From: Tsukamurella pseudospumae
GTDB lineage: Bacteria > Actinomycetota > Actinomycetes > Mycobacteriales > Mycobacteriaceae
Direction: 5' to 3'
Assembly: GCF_001575205.1 (NCBI RefSeq)
Contig: NZ_LSRE01000002.1
Span: 1 to 64,000 of the forward strand
DNA: 64,000 bases
The notes under the pieces were generated by a model that was not told the DNA's origin, did no database searches, and saw nothing but the letters and a program-made list of their open reading frames with translations. The position numbers and the translations under genes are program-made. Shown piece by piece: positions 44,852 to 52,559 of this stretch. Numbering within the stretch: position 1 is the first letter of the stretch; every line of letters begins with the position of its first letter.

Positions 44852-46349
44852 CGCCACCACGGCACCGCAGTACGACCCGGGCGCGCTGCCCGGGCTCCCC
44901 TCGGGGTACCGCCCCTGGCCCGCCCTCTGGGCGCTGGTCGTGGGCTTCTTCATGATCCTCGTCGACTCCACGATCGTCTCGGTCGCGACCGATTCCATCT
45001 GGATCGACCTCACCCAGGGCAAGGACCTCAACGGTGTCATCTGGGTGACCAGCGGTTACCTGCTGGCGTACGTGGTGCCGTTGCTGCTGGCGGGGCGCCT
45101 GGGCGACATGTTCGGCCCGAAGCGGCTCTACCTCGTGGGCCTGACGATCTTCACGCTCTCGTCGGCGTGGTGCGGCCTGTCCGGGACGATCGGCATGCTC
45201 ATCGCGGCCCGCGTCGTGCAGGGCATCGGCGCCGCGCTGATGACGCCGCAGACGATGGCCGTGATCACCCGTACGTTCCCGGCTGCCAAGCGCGGTACCG
45301 CGATGGCGCTGTGGGGTTCCGTCGCCGGTGTCGCGATCCTCGTCGGGCCGCTGGCCGGCGGCGTGCTCGTCGACCGGCTCGGCTGGGAGTGGGTGTTCTT
45401 CGTCAACGTGCCCGTGGGTATCGCAGCCTTCATCGCCGCGGTGATCCTGGTGCCGAACCTGCCCACGCACAAGCACAGGCTCGACATCCCGGGCATCCTG
45501 CTCAGTGCGGCCGGCCTGTTCCTGGTGACCTTCGGTCTGCAGGAGGGACAGAAGGAGGACTGGTCCGCAGAGATCTGGGCGATGATCGTCGCGGGCGTGG
45601 TGCTGCTGGTGGTCTTCGTGTGGTGGCAGTCCAAGGCCGCCGAGCCGCTGATGTCGCTGTCGCTGTTCAAGGATCGCAACTTCTCGCTGTCCAACGCGGC
45701 CATCGCGTGCATGGGCTTCTCGGTGACGGGCATGTCGATCCCGCTGATGCTGTTCGCGCAGAAGTCGATGGGCCTCACGCCCACCCGCTCGGCGCTGCTG
45801 CTCATCCCGCTCGCCGTGATCTCGGGCGCCCTGGCGGCGCCGTCGGGCAAGCTGGCCGACAAGGTGCACCCGCGCTACCTCACCGGATTCGGCTTCGCGG
45901 CCAACGCGATCGCGCTGTTCTGGCTGGCCTTCGTCGCACAGGACACCACGCCCGTGGTCGGCATCCTGCTGCCGATCGGGCTGATGGGCGTCGGTAACGC
46001 GTTCATCTGGGGACCGCTCGCGGCCACCGCGAACCGGAACCTGCCGCTGCAGCTCGCGGGCGCCGGCTCCGGCGTCTACAACATGACGCGCCAGGTGGGC
46101 GCCGTGCTCGGCAGCGCATCGGTCGGCGTGCTCATGCAGCACCAGATCGAGGAGAAGTTCGCCGCCGCCACGGGGCACGCCGCCGCAGGCGGGGGAGGCG
46201 GGGCGATGGCCACCGGCGCCCTGCCGGAGTTCCTCCGCGGCCCGTTCGCCGACGCGATGGGATCGACGATCATCCTGCCCGCGGCGGCGCTCGTGATCGC
46301 CTTCGTGGTGGTGCAGTTCTTCGCGACGCCCACGCACCAGAAGGACTGA
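44841..46349 (+). CDS. DHA2 family MFS multidrug exporter (EmrB/QacA type)
   Basis: The 502-aa protein has 14 predicted membrane segments and DHA2 features: the motif D1 region MILVDSTIVSVATDSI near 36, motif A AGRLGDMFGPKRLYLVG near 80, and motif C in the fifth helix (GSVAGVAILVGPLAGGVL). It should export drugs or metabolites against protons. It is translationally coupled to the PadR gene, whose end it overlaps. Confidence 0.9.
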   Translation: MANDATTAPQYDPGALPGLPSGYRPWPALWALVVGFFMILVDSTIVSVATDSIWIDLTQGKDLNGVIWVTSGYLLAYVVPLLLAGRLGDMFGPKRLYLVGLTIFTLSSAWCGLSGTIGMLIAARVVQGIGAALMTPQTMAVITRTFPAAKRGTAMALWGSVAGVAILVGPLAGGVLVDRLGWEWVFFVNVPVGIAAFIAAVILVPNLPTHKHRLDIPGILLSAAGLFLVTFGLQEGQKEDWSAEIWAMIVAGVVLLVVFVWWQSKAAEPLMSLSLFKDRNFSLSNAAIACMGFSVTGMSIPLMLFAQKSMGLTPTRSALLLIPLAVISGALAAPSGKLADKVHPRYLTGFGFAANAIALFWLAFVAQDTTPVVGILLPIGLMGVGNAFIWGPLAATANRNLPLQLAGAGSGVYNMTRQVGAVLGSASVGVLMQHQIEEKFAAATGHAAAGGGGGAMATGALPEFLRGPFADAMGSTIILPAAALVIAFVVVQFFATPTHQKD

Positions 46350-46362
46350 GCGTCGGGTCGGC

Positions 46363-47133
46363 TCAGCGGACCCGGCGGCGATAGGCGAGCAGCGCGGCGC
46401 CGTAGGCGACGATCAGGATGCCCGCGCTCCAACCGACCGCGGAGGCGAGGTCGGCACCGTCGACGGGGCGCTGGGCGAGCAGGGCGGAGATCGTGTTGAC
46501 GATCGAGGTGACGGGCTGGTGCTCGGCGAAGGCGCGCACCGGCCCGGGCATCGTGGCGGTCGGCACGAACGCCGAGCTGATGAAGGGCAGGAAGATGAGC
46601 GGGTACGAGAACCCGGTCGCGCCGTCCACCGACTTCGCGGTCAGACCGACCGCCACCGCGATCCAGGTGAGCGCCAGCGTGAACAGCGCCAGCATCCCGG
46701 CGACGCCGAGCCAGGCGAGCGGGCCGGCAGAGGAGCGGAAGCCCATGAGCAGCCCGACTCCGAGGATGATCACGACGGTGATCGCGTTCGCGACCATCGA
46801 TGTGAGCACGTGTGCCCACAGCACCGACGAGCGCGCGATCGGCATCGACTGGAAGCGCTCGAAGATCCCACCCTGCATGTCGTTGAACAACCGCAGCGCC
46901 GTGTACGCGATGCCGGATGCGATGGCCATCAACAGGATTCCGGGCAGCAGGTAGTTCACATAGTTCGTGCCGCCGGTGCTGCCCTTGATCGCCCCGCCGA
47001 AGACATAGGCGAACAGCAGCATCATCGCGATCGGCGTGATCGCGGTGGTGATGATCGTGTCGGTGCTGCGGGTGATGTGTTTGAGTGATCGGCCCAGCAG
47101 CGCACCGGTGTCCGAGACTGCGTAGGTGGTCAT
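46363..47133 (-). CDS. ABC-2 type permease (DrrB-like)
   Basis: The 256-aa protein has six membrane segments and the ABC-2 pattern of daunorubicin-type exporters: TITPIAMMLLFAYVFGGAIKG, NYLLPGILLMAIASG, FERFQSMPIARSSVLWAHV and LPFISSAFVPTATMPG. It pairs with the ATPase gene just upstream (ATGA overlap). The substrate is unknown. Confidence 0.9.
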   Translation of the reverse strand: MTTYAVSDTGALLGRSLKHITRSTDTIITTAITPIAMMLLFAYVFGGAIKGSTGGTNYVNYLLPGILLMAIASGIAYTALRLFNDMQGGIFERFQSMPIARSSVLWAHVLTSMVANAITVVIILGVGLLMGFRSSAGPLAWLGVAGMLALFTLALTWIAVAVGLTAKSVDGATGFSYPLIFLPFISSAFVPTATMPGPVRAFAEHQPVTSIVNTISALLAQRPVDGADLASAVGWSAGILIVAYGAALLAYRRRVR

Positions 47134-47918
47134 GATCGGTCCTCCGTGGTGGGTTCGGTGCGAGATCCGGTGAGCGCGAGGAAGACCTCTTCGAGCGACG
47201 GCTGCTTCTCGACGTACTCGACCTTGGCCGCCGGCAGCAGTCGCTTGAGCTCGGCCAGGGTGCCGTTCGCGACGATCCGGCCGTCGCGCAGGATCGCGAT
47301 GCGGTCGGCCAGTTGCTCGGCCTCCTCGAGGTACTGGGTGGTCAGCAGGAGCGTCGTGCCCTGTGCCGCCAGTTCTTTCACGATCTCCCACACGTCGATC
47401 CGGGCCTCCGGATCGAGGCCGGTGGTGGGCTCGTCGAGGAAGATCACCGCGGGGTCGCCGATGAGGCTCATGGCGATGTCGAGACGCCGCCGCATGCCGC
47501 CGGAATAGGTGCCGACGCGGCGTCCGCCCGCGTCCGTCAGGCGGAACCGTTCCAGGAGACCGTCGGCGACGGTGCCGGGGTCGCCCTGGTGGCGCAGCCG
47601 CGCCACGAGCACGAGGTTCTCCCGGCCCGTGAGGATCTCGTCGACGGCGGCGAACTGCCCGGTGAGGCTGATGGATTCGCGGACCCGCTGCGGCTCGGCG
47701 GTGACCTCGTAGCCGTGCACGGTCGCGCTGCCCGCGTCGGGGCGCAGCAGGGTCGACAGGATGCGGACCAGTGTGGTCTTGCCCGCGCCGTTCGCGCCGA
47801 GCAGGGCGAAGACGCTGCCGGGGGCGACGTCGAAGTCGACCCCGCGGAGCACCGGCAGGTCGCCGTAGCTCTTCTCGATACCACGGACCTCGATGGCCGC
47901 GGTGGTGGTCATGGTCAT
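47130..47918 (-). CDS. ABC transporter ATP-binding protein (DrrA-like)
   Basis: The 262-aa ATPase has Walker A G-A-N-G-A-G-K-T-T, the signature Y-S-G-G-M-R-R-R, Walker B V-I-F-L-D-E-P and the switch His region L-L-T-T-Q-Y-L-E-E-A-E. It belongs to the DrrA group that drives antibiotic export through ABC-2 permeases. The gene is second-to-last in an operon with an RHH regulator, a DUF4097 protein and the permease. Confidence 0.93.
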   Translation of the reverse strand: MTMTTTAAIEVRGIEKSYGDLPVLRGVDFDVAPGSVFALLGANGAGKTTLVRILSTLLRPDAGSATVHGYEVTAEPQRVRESISLTGQFAAVDEILTGRENLVLVARLRHQGDPGTVADGLLERFRLTDAGGRRVGTYSGGMRRRLDIAMSLIGDPAVIFLDEPTTGLDPEARIDVWEIVKELAAQGTTLLLTTQYLEEAEQLADRIAILRDGRIVANGTLAELKRLLPAAKVEYVEKQPSLEEVFLALTGSRTEPTTEDRS

Positions 47919-47945
47919 GATGTTCTCCTGACGAGGGATGCGCGC

Positions 47946-48818
47946 TCAGCGAGCGCGTCGGATGTCGATGTCGCCGAACTTCGCTCGCGCCCGCACGGAG
48001 ACGTGCTCGCCCGCCGGTTCCGCGTCCGGCTCGCCTGTGTCCGGGAGGCCCTCCTCGAGACGATTGCGCACGCGTCCCTCCTTGGAGGACAGGTCGAGCC
48101 ACGCCGGAACCCCCTCCGCCACACCGACGGTGAGCCGTCCGTAGCTGCTCTCGAGGTCGATCGTGCCGCCCGAGACCTCGGCCAGGGTGATGGCGCCGTA
48201 CGCCGTCTTCGCCGCGACGGACGAGGTGGCGCGGTCGATGTCGAGGTCGCCGTAGGACAGGTTCGCCTCGACGCCGCCGGTCGTCTCCCCGATACGGACA
48301 CTGCCGTGGGAGGCCTTGAGCACCGCGTCACCGGCGATGGACGCGATGCGGATCTGCCCGTGGTCGGCGGTGATCTCCGCGGAGCCCTCGACCGCGCCGG
48401 CCGTGGCGTTGCCGTGGCCCGCGCGGAGCCACAGGTCGCCCGTCGTCTCGAGCTCGACGGTGCCGGTGCTCGCCTTGATCCGCGTGGCGGCCAGCCTGCC
48501 CTCGGTGCGGACGCCGCCGACGGCGCTCTCGGCGGTGAACCGGGAGCCGGCGGGTAGCTCGACGGTGATGTCGACGGACTCGGAGGCGCCGATGAAGCTC
48601 ATGAGCCCGAACTTCGGCTTGGGGCCCACGATGACGAGTCGGGCACCGTCGAACTCCACGCGGACGGCCTCGGCGCCGCGGCGGTCCGCGGCCTTGTTCG
48701 GGGAACTGGGGGAGATGGTGACGACGGTGTCGGTGCGGTCGGTCGCGACGACCTCGAGGTCGCCGACCTGCAGGTTGACGGCGAGGTCGATGGGCTCGGG
48801 GGTGGGGAAGACGGGCAT
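47946..48818 (-). CDS. DUF4097 beta-strand repeat protein
   Basis: The 290-aa product is a run of short beta repeats of about 18-20 residues (for example VELETTGDLWLRAGHGNAT and AEITADHGQIRIASIAGD), which is the DUF4097 pattern and suggests a beta-solenoid. No signal peptide is seen, so it should be cytoplasmic. It sits between an RHH gene and a DrrAB-type transporter, a grouping I recall from other actinobacteria. The function is unknown; a scaffold or sensing role is only a guess. Confidence 0.83.
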   Translation of the reverse strand: MPVFPTPEPIDLAVNLQVGDLEVVATDRTDTVVTISPSSPNKAADRRGAEAVRVEFDGARLVIVGPKPKFGLMSFIGASESVDITVELPAGSRFTAESAVGGVRTEGRLAATRIKASTGTVELETTGDLWLRAGHGNATAGAVEGSAEITADHGQIRIASIAGDAVLKASHGSVRIGETTGGVEANLSYGDLDIDRATSSVAAKTAYGAITLAEVSGGTIDLESSYGRLTVGVAEGVPAWLDLSSKEGRVRNRLEEGLPDTGEPDAEPAGEHVSVRARAKFGDIDIRRAR

Positions 48819-48905
48819 GACGGGCCTTTCGAGGGTGTGCTCGACCGACCCCGCGGGGTGCGGGGGTTGTGCGTCGAGCTGTTGGACTCCGGGTTCAGGG
48901 AGTGG

Positions 48906-49415
48906 TCAGCGCGCCCAGCCGGCGAAGTCGTCGCCGGTGCGGAGCGCTCGCTGCGCGGATCGTCGTTTGCGGGGAGCCAATGCCGCCGCGACGGCGCGGA
49001 CCAGCCACGTGTTGACCGATAAGCCTTCCGCGGCGGCGGCCTCGTCGACCCGGGTCTTGAGCGCGTCGGGCAGGCGCAGGGTGGTCCGGGAGGTGCTGGC
49101 GTCGTCGAAATCGACGCCGGAGGGGGTGGCCTCGTCGTCCGGTTCTGTGCGCGGCGCGGCGATGACGAAGTCCACCTCGCGGCCGCGCAGACGCAGGTCG
49201 ACGGAGCCCGGCACCAGGTCGCGGGTGATCTCGGCCGCGGCTGCGGACAGCGCGTCGAGCAGGACCAGCCGAACGGCGGCGTCCAGGCCCGAGGCGAGCC
49301 GCTCCGCGCTCGCGCCGGCATCGTCGACGCCGTTGTCCCCGGCGTCGGCGAAGTCGCGCTCCGCCGCGGCGATGAGCTGGCGCTGGAGGTCGCTGACGAA
49401 GGGTGTGATGTCCAT
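48906..49415 (-). CDS. ribbon-helix-helix (Arc/HicB-like) DNA-binding protein
   Basis: The 169-aa protein has an N-terminal alpha/beta part of unknown type and a C-terminal ribbon-helix-helix motif (STSRTTLRLPDALKTRVDEA, then GLSVNTWLVRAVAAAL near 108-143). RHH proteins bind as dimers to short palindromes. A perfect palindrome and an extra half-site lie 12-52 bp upstream of the start, so it is very likely the autoregulator of the four-gene operon. No toxin gene is next to it. Confidence 0.85.
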   Translation of the reverse strand: MDITPFVSDLQRQLIAAAERDFADAGDNGVDDAGASAERLASGLDAAVRLVLLDALSAAAAEITRDLVPGSVDLRLRGREVDFVIAAPRTEPDDEATPSGVDFDDASTSRTTLRLPDALKTRVDEAAAAEGLSVNTWLVRAVAAALAPRKRRSAQRALRTGDDFAGWAR

Positions 49416-49426
49416 GGCGTCAACTA

Positions 49427-49467
49427 TGACACCATCATGGTGTCACGTCAACGACTATCTGGTGTCA
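49427..49467. promoter_or_regulatory. RHH operator: perfect palindrome plus one half-site
   Basis: TGACACCAT (49427-49435) and ATGGTGTCA (49437-49445) form a perfect 9-bp palindrome around one base. A third copy, CTGGTGTCA, follows at 49459-49467, 22 bp from the second half-site (two helical turns). They sit just upstream of the RHH gene and over the 3' end of the adjacent marR gene. Confidence 0.8.
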
Positions 49468-49958
49468 TTCTGTTGCGATGCGCGTTTACGCTGGTCATCC
49501 ACATCCTCGGTCAGTGCCGCCAGGGTGTCGAGGCGGATCGGCGATGCCGCCAGAGACGCCAGATCGTCGAGCATGGCGTCGAGTCGGCCGGCGCCGATCC
49601 GACGTGCCCATGCGTCGCGGACGGTCCCGAACGCCGTTGCGCTCGCCTGGAGCATCGCGCGTCCGCGGGGGGTGGGTGCGACGAGTCGTCGTCGACCGTC
49701 CTCCGGGTCGTGGCCGACGGCGACGTAATCCAGGTCGACGAGGCGGGCGATGGTCTTGGCGGCGGCCTGCTTCGACACTCCGAGTGTCGTGGCGATCTCG
49801 CCGGCGGTCGAGCCGTCGCCGATGGCCTGCATCGCGAATCCGTCCCGCGGGCGCGTCTCGGGGAAGCCCTGGTCGGCCAGGATGCGGTGCGCCTCATCGA
49901 CGGCCTCGCGGAAGCCGCCGAGAAGGAGGAGCGGTAGCTCGTAGCCCGGTCTCGACAC
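49455..49958 (-). CDS. MarR family transcriptional regulator
   Basis: The 167-aa protein has the MarR helix-turn-helix (STAGEIATTLGVSKQAAAKTIARLVDLDYV) and wing (HDPEDGRRRLVAPTPRG). A GTG start at 49958 follows AAGGGG. It is divergent from an AhpD-like gene, and two copies of GTCAA-N5-TTGAC-like repeats lie in the gap. Its stop codon lies within the RHH operator region of the downstream operon. Confidence 0.86.
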   Translation of the reverse strand: MSRPGYELPLLLLGGFREAVDEAHRILADQGFPETRPRDGFAMQAIGDGSTAGEIATTLGVSKQAAAKTIARLVDLDYVAVGHDPEDGRRRLVAPTPRGRAMLQASATAFGTVRDAWARRIGAGRLDAMLDDLASLAASPIRLDTLAALTEDVDDQRKRASQQNDTR

Positions 49959-49976
49959 CGCGTCACCCCTTGTTTC

Positions 49977-50024
49977 GTCAACCGGATTGACTGTATCGTG
50001 ACGCTAATCGTCAACTAAGTTGTC
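49977..50024. promoter_or_regulatory. tandem MarR operators
   Basis: GTCAA-CCGGA-TTGAC (49977-49991) is a perfect inverted repeat with a 5-bp spacer, and GTCAA-CTAAG-TTGTC (50010-50024) is the same with one mismatch. Their centres are 33 bp apart, about three helical turns, between the divergent marR and AhpD-like genes. Confidence 0.75.
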
Positions 50025-50039
50025 TAAAAGGGAGTGATC

Positions 50040-50543
50040 ATGGTTTTCACGGTGCACACGGTCGACACGGCGCCGCCCGAGTCCCGCCCGGCCCTCGATG
50101 CGATCCGCGCGAAGTTCGGCGGAGTGCCGCGCGCCGCCGCGCTGCAGGCGGAGTCGCCGGCCCTGCTCAACGGATTCCTCGCGGCGAGCGCGGCGTTCGA
50201 GGCGGCGTCGCTGCCTCCCGTGGTCCGGGAGGCGGTGATCCTCGCCGTCGCCCACCGCAACGGCTGCGAGGTGTGCGTCCGGATCCACTCGGCGGAGCTG
50301 ACCCGGATGGACCGGGCGGACGTGGTGCGCGACATCGCCGCCGGGCTGGGCTCCGACGACGCGGCCGTCGCCGCGACGGTCACGTTCGTCGGGCGGTTGT
50401 TCGACGGTGCCGGGCGGGTGGCGGACGCAGAACTCCAGGAGTTCTTCGACGCGGGATTCACGCCGCGCAATGCGCTCGAGGTCGTGTTCGGCGTCGGCGT
50501 CTACACGGTCTCGACCTTCGCCAACCGGCTCGTCGGCGCCTGA
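50040..50543 (+). CDS. carboxymuconolactone decarboxylase/AhpD-like peroxidase-fold protein
   Basis: The 167-aa protein has the AhpD active-site pattern, C-E-V-C-V-R-I-H (C-x2-C-x3-H) near 77-84, in an all-helical domain. AhpD-like proteins reduce peroxides or serve as disulfide reductases. The ATG at 50040 is set by GGGAG at 5 nt; the GTG at 50034 overlaps that site. Divergent MarR control, possibly by oxidants, is likely. Confidence 0.84.
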   Translation: MVFTVHTVDTAPPESRPALDAIRAKFGGVPRAAALQAESPALLNGFLAASAAFEAASLPPVVREAVILAVAHRNGCEVCVRIHSAELTRMDRADVVRDIAAGLGSDDAAVAATVTFVGRLFDGAGRVADAELQEFFDAGFTPRNALEVVFGVGVYTVSTFANRLVGA

Positions 50544-50554
50544 ACGGCGGGGAG

Positions 50555-51715
50555 TCAGGAAGCGAAGGCGCCGCCCGCCCCGAAGGCGAGCTCGCCGAAT
50601 CTCGCTCCGATCAGGGCGTGGGTGGCGGCGTCGGGGTGGAGTTCGTCCGGGAGGGGGAGGCGGGCGTAGTCGTCCGCGCCGTACAGGGCGCGCCCGTCGA
50701 GGAGGTGCAGGTGCGGGTCCTGCCCCGACCGGTCGGCCACGATGCGCTCGAGGGCGTCGCGGATGACGCTCAGCGTCAGCCTTCCCGCCGGGACCTCCGC
50801 CGGATCGCCGGTGGCCTCGAACCGCAGGCCCGTGGCCGACGGGACGGGCATCACCGGTCCGGGGGTGTCCTCCTGGATCGGGCACAGGATGGGCGAGACG
50901 AGCAGCAGCGGGGTGGTCGGGTGGCCGTCGCGGACGGTGTCCAGGAAGCCGTGGACGGCGGGGACGAACGCGCGCAGGCGCATCACGTCCATGTTGGTGA
51001 GGTTGATGCCGCTCTTGAGGCTGATCAGGTCGGCGGGGGTGTCGCGGATGGCGCGGGCGACGAACGGGTCGAGGAGTGCGCTGCCGCCGAACCCCAGGTT
51101 GACGAGGTCGACCCCGCCCGACGCAGCGGCGATCGCGGGCCAGGTCCCCGTCGGGTGCGTCGCACCCGAGCCGTGGCTGATCGAGCTGCCGTGGTGCAGC
51201 CAGACGCGCTCGCGTCGACCGGCCGGGACCACGGGCGCATCGACGCGCAGGGCGACCAGCTCCGTGATCTCGTTGTGGGGGAGCCAGATCTCGACGTGCT
51301 TCTCCCCGGCGGGCAGGTCGGCGAACCGGGCGATTCCCGACGGTCCCTCGGTACGCTCCGCCTCCTGCGTCACCATGTCGACGACGGTCTCGACGTTCCC
51401 GCCCGGCACCGTCGTCCGCGCGACGAGCCGGCCGTCCACGACGAGGTCGTAGACCCCGTCGGGTAGGGGCGGGAGGCCCGCGTACGCGCGTTTGGTCGGC
51501 AGGGTCTCGAGCTCGATGACGGTGGCCGCGGTCCGGAAGACCAGGCGCACGCCGGACGGTTGCGCCTCCGCGGAGGCGAGCCGCGCATCCGGGATGCGGC
51601 GGCGGGCCGCTGCGGGGAGGCGGTGCGGCAGGAGGCCGCGCGCCGTCGCCTCGAGGTCGAGGTGACCGCGCAGGAGTCCGTCGTCGATCGTGGTGCTGAT
51701 CAGGTTCGCGGGCAC
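50555..51715 (-). CDS. SGNH/GDSL-type esterase
   Basis: The 386-aa protein has an N-terminal beta-rich domain (to about 165) and a C-terminal SGNH hydrolase. The nucleophile Ser is in W-L-H-H-G-S-S-I-S-H-G near 176, Gly in LVNLGFGGSALLDPF, Asn or its equivalent in LKSGINLTN, and the Asp-His pair in P-D-E-L-H-P-D near 360. It resembles two-domain carbohydrate esterases or lipases. No signal peptide is evident. It lies after the sdhB terminator with its own promoter region, convergent with the AhpD-like gene. Confidence 0.82.
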   Translation of the reverse strand: MPANLISTTIDDGLLRGHLDLEATARGLLPHRLPAAARRRIPDARLASAEAQPSGVRLVFRTAATVIELETLPTKRAYAGLPPLPDGVYDLVVDGRLVARTTVPGGNVETVVDMVTQEAERTEGPSGIARFADLPAGEKHVEIWLPHNEITELVALRVDAPVVPAGRRERVWLHHGSSISHGSGATHPTGTWPAIAAASGGVDLVNLGFGGSALLDPFVARAIRDTPADLISLKSGINLTNMDVMRLRAFVPAVHGFLDTVRDGHPTTPLLLVSPILCPIQEDTPGPVMPVPSATGLRFEATGDPAEVPAGRLTLSVIRDALERIVADRSGQDPHLHLLDGRALYGADDYARLPLPDELHPDAATHALIGARFGELAFGAGGAFAS

Positions 51716-51738
51716 GGTCGTCTCCTTCTCGAATGAGG

Positions 51739-51772
51739 AACGCCCCGGACCTCGGGTGAGGTCCGGGGCGTT
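51739..51772 (-). terminator. terminator after sdhB
   Basis: AACGCCCCGGACCTC (51739-51753) and GAGGTCCGGGGCGTT (51758-51772) form a perfect 15-bp stem with a GGGT loop, 20 bp after the sdhB stop. It should end the sdhCDAB transcript before the SGNH esterase gene. Confidence 0.9.
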
Positions 51773-51791
51773 CCGGGCTGCAGTAAAGGTT

Positions 51792-52559
51792 CTAGCGGCT
51801 GAACAGGAGGGCGCGCTTGACCTCCTGGATGGCCTTCGTCACCTGGATGCCGCGGGGGCACGCGTCGGTGCAGTTGAAGGTGGTGCGGCAGCGCCACACA
51901 CCGTCGACGCCGTTGAGGATCTCGAGGCGCTCGGCGGCGCCCTCGTCGCGGCTGTCGAAGATGAAGCGGTGCGCGTTCACGATCGCCGCGGGGCCGAAGT
52001 ACGAGCCGTCCATCCAGTACACCGGGCAGCTGGTGGTGCAGCAGGCGCAGAGGATGCACTTGGTGGTGTCATCGAAACGCTCACGGTCCGTGGGGGACTG
52101 GATGCGCTCGCGGGTCGGCTCGTTGCCCGAGGTCATCAGGAAGGGCTTCACGGCGCGGAAGGCGTCGAAGAAGGGCTCCATGTCGACGACGAGGTCCTTC
52201 TCGACGGGCAGGCCGCGGATCGGCTCGACCGTGATGGTCACGTCCTTGTCGCCGTGCAGGAAGTCCTTCATCAGCATCTTGCAGGCGAGGCGGTTGACGC
52301 CGTTGATGCGCATGGCATCGGAGCCGCACACGCCATGGGCGCAGGAACGACGGAAGGTCAGGGTGCCGTCGAGGTAGCCCTTGATGTACAGGAGCAGGTT
52401 CAAGAAGCGGTCCGAGGGGAGCGCGGGAACCCGGTAGCTCTGCCAGCCCGCCGCGTCGGGATCCTCCGGGTTGAACCGGTAGACCTTGATCGTGACCATC
52501 GTGGAGCCGGGCGGGACCGGCGGCTGCACGGAAGCGGGGGTGTCAACTGCGGCGGTCAT
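51792..52559 (-). CDS. sdhB: succinate dehydrogenase iron-sulfur subunit
   Basis: SdhB carries electrons from the flavoprotein to quinone through three Fe-S clusters. The 255-aa protein has the [2Fe-2S] motif C-A-H-G-V-C-G-S-D with a distal Cys, where Asp replaces one Cys as in E. coli. The two later motifs are C-I-L-C-A-C-C near 158 and C-T-D-A-C-P near 215. It is the last gene of sdhCDAB; its ATG shares one base with the sdhA stop (TGATG). Confidence 0.95.
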   Translation of the reverse strand: MTAAVDTPASVQPPVPPGSTMVTIKVYRFNPEDPDAAGWQSYRVPALPSDRFLNLLLYIKGYLDGTLTFRRSCAHGVCGSDAMRINGVNRLACKMLMKDFLHGDKDVTITVEPIRGLPVEKDLVVDMEPFFDAFRAVKPFLMTSGNEPTRERIQSPTDRERFDDTTKCILCACCTTSCPVYWMDGSYFGPAAIVNAHRFIFDSRDEGAAERLEILNGVDGVWRCRTTFNCTDACPRGIQVTKAIQEVKRALLFSR

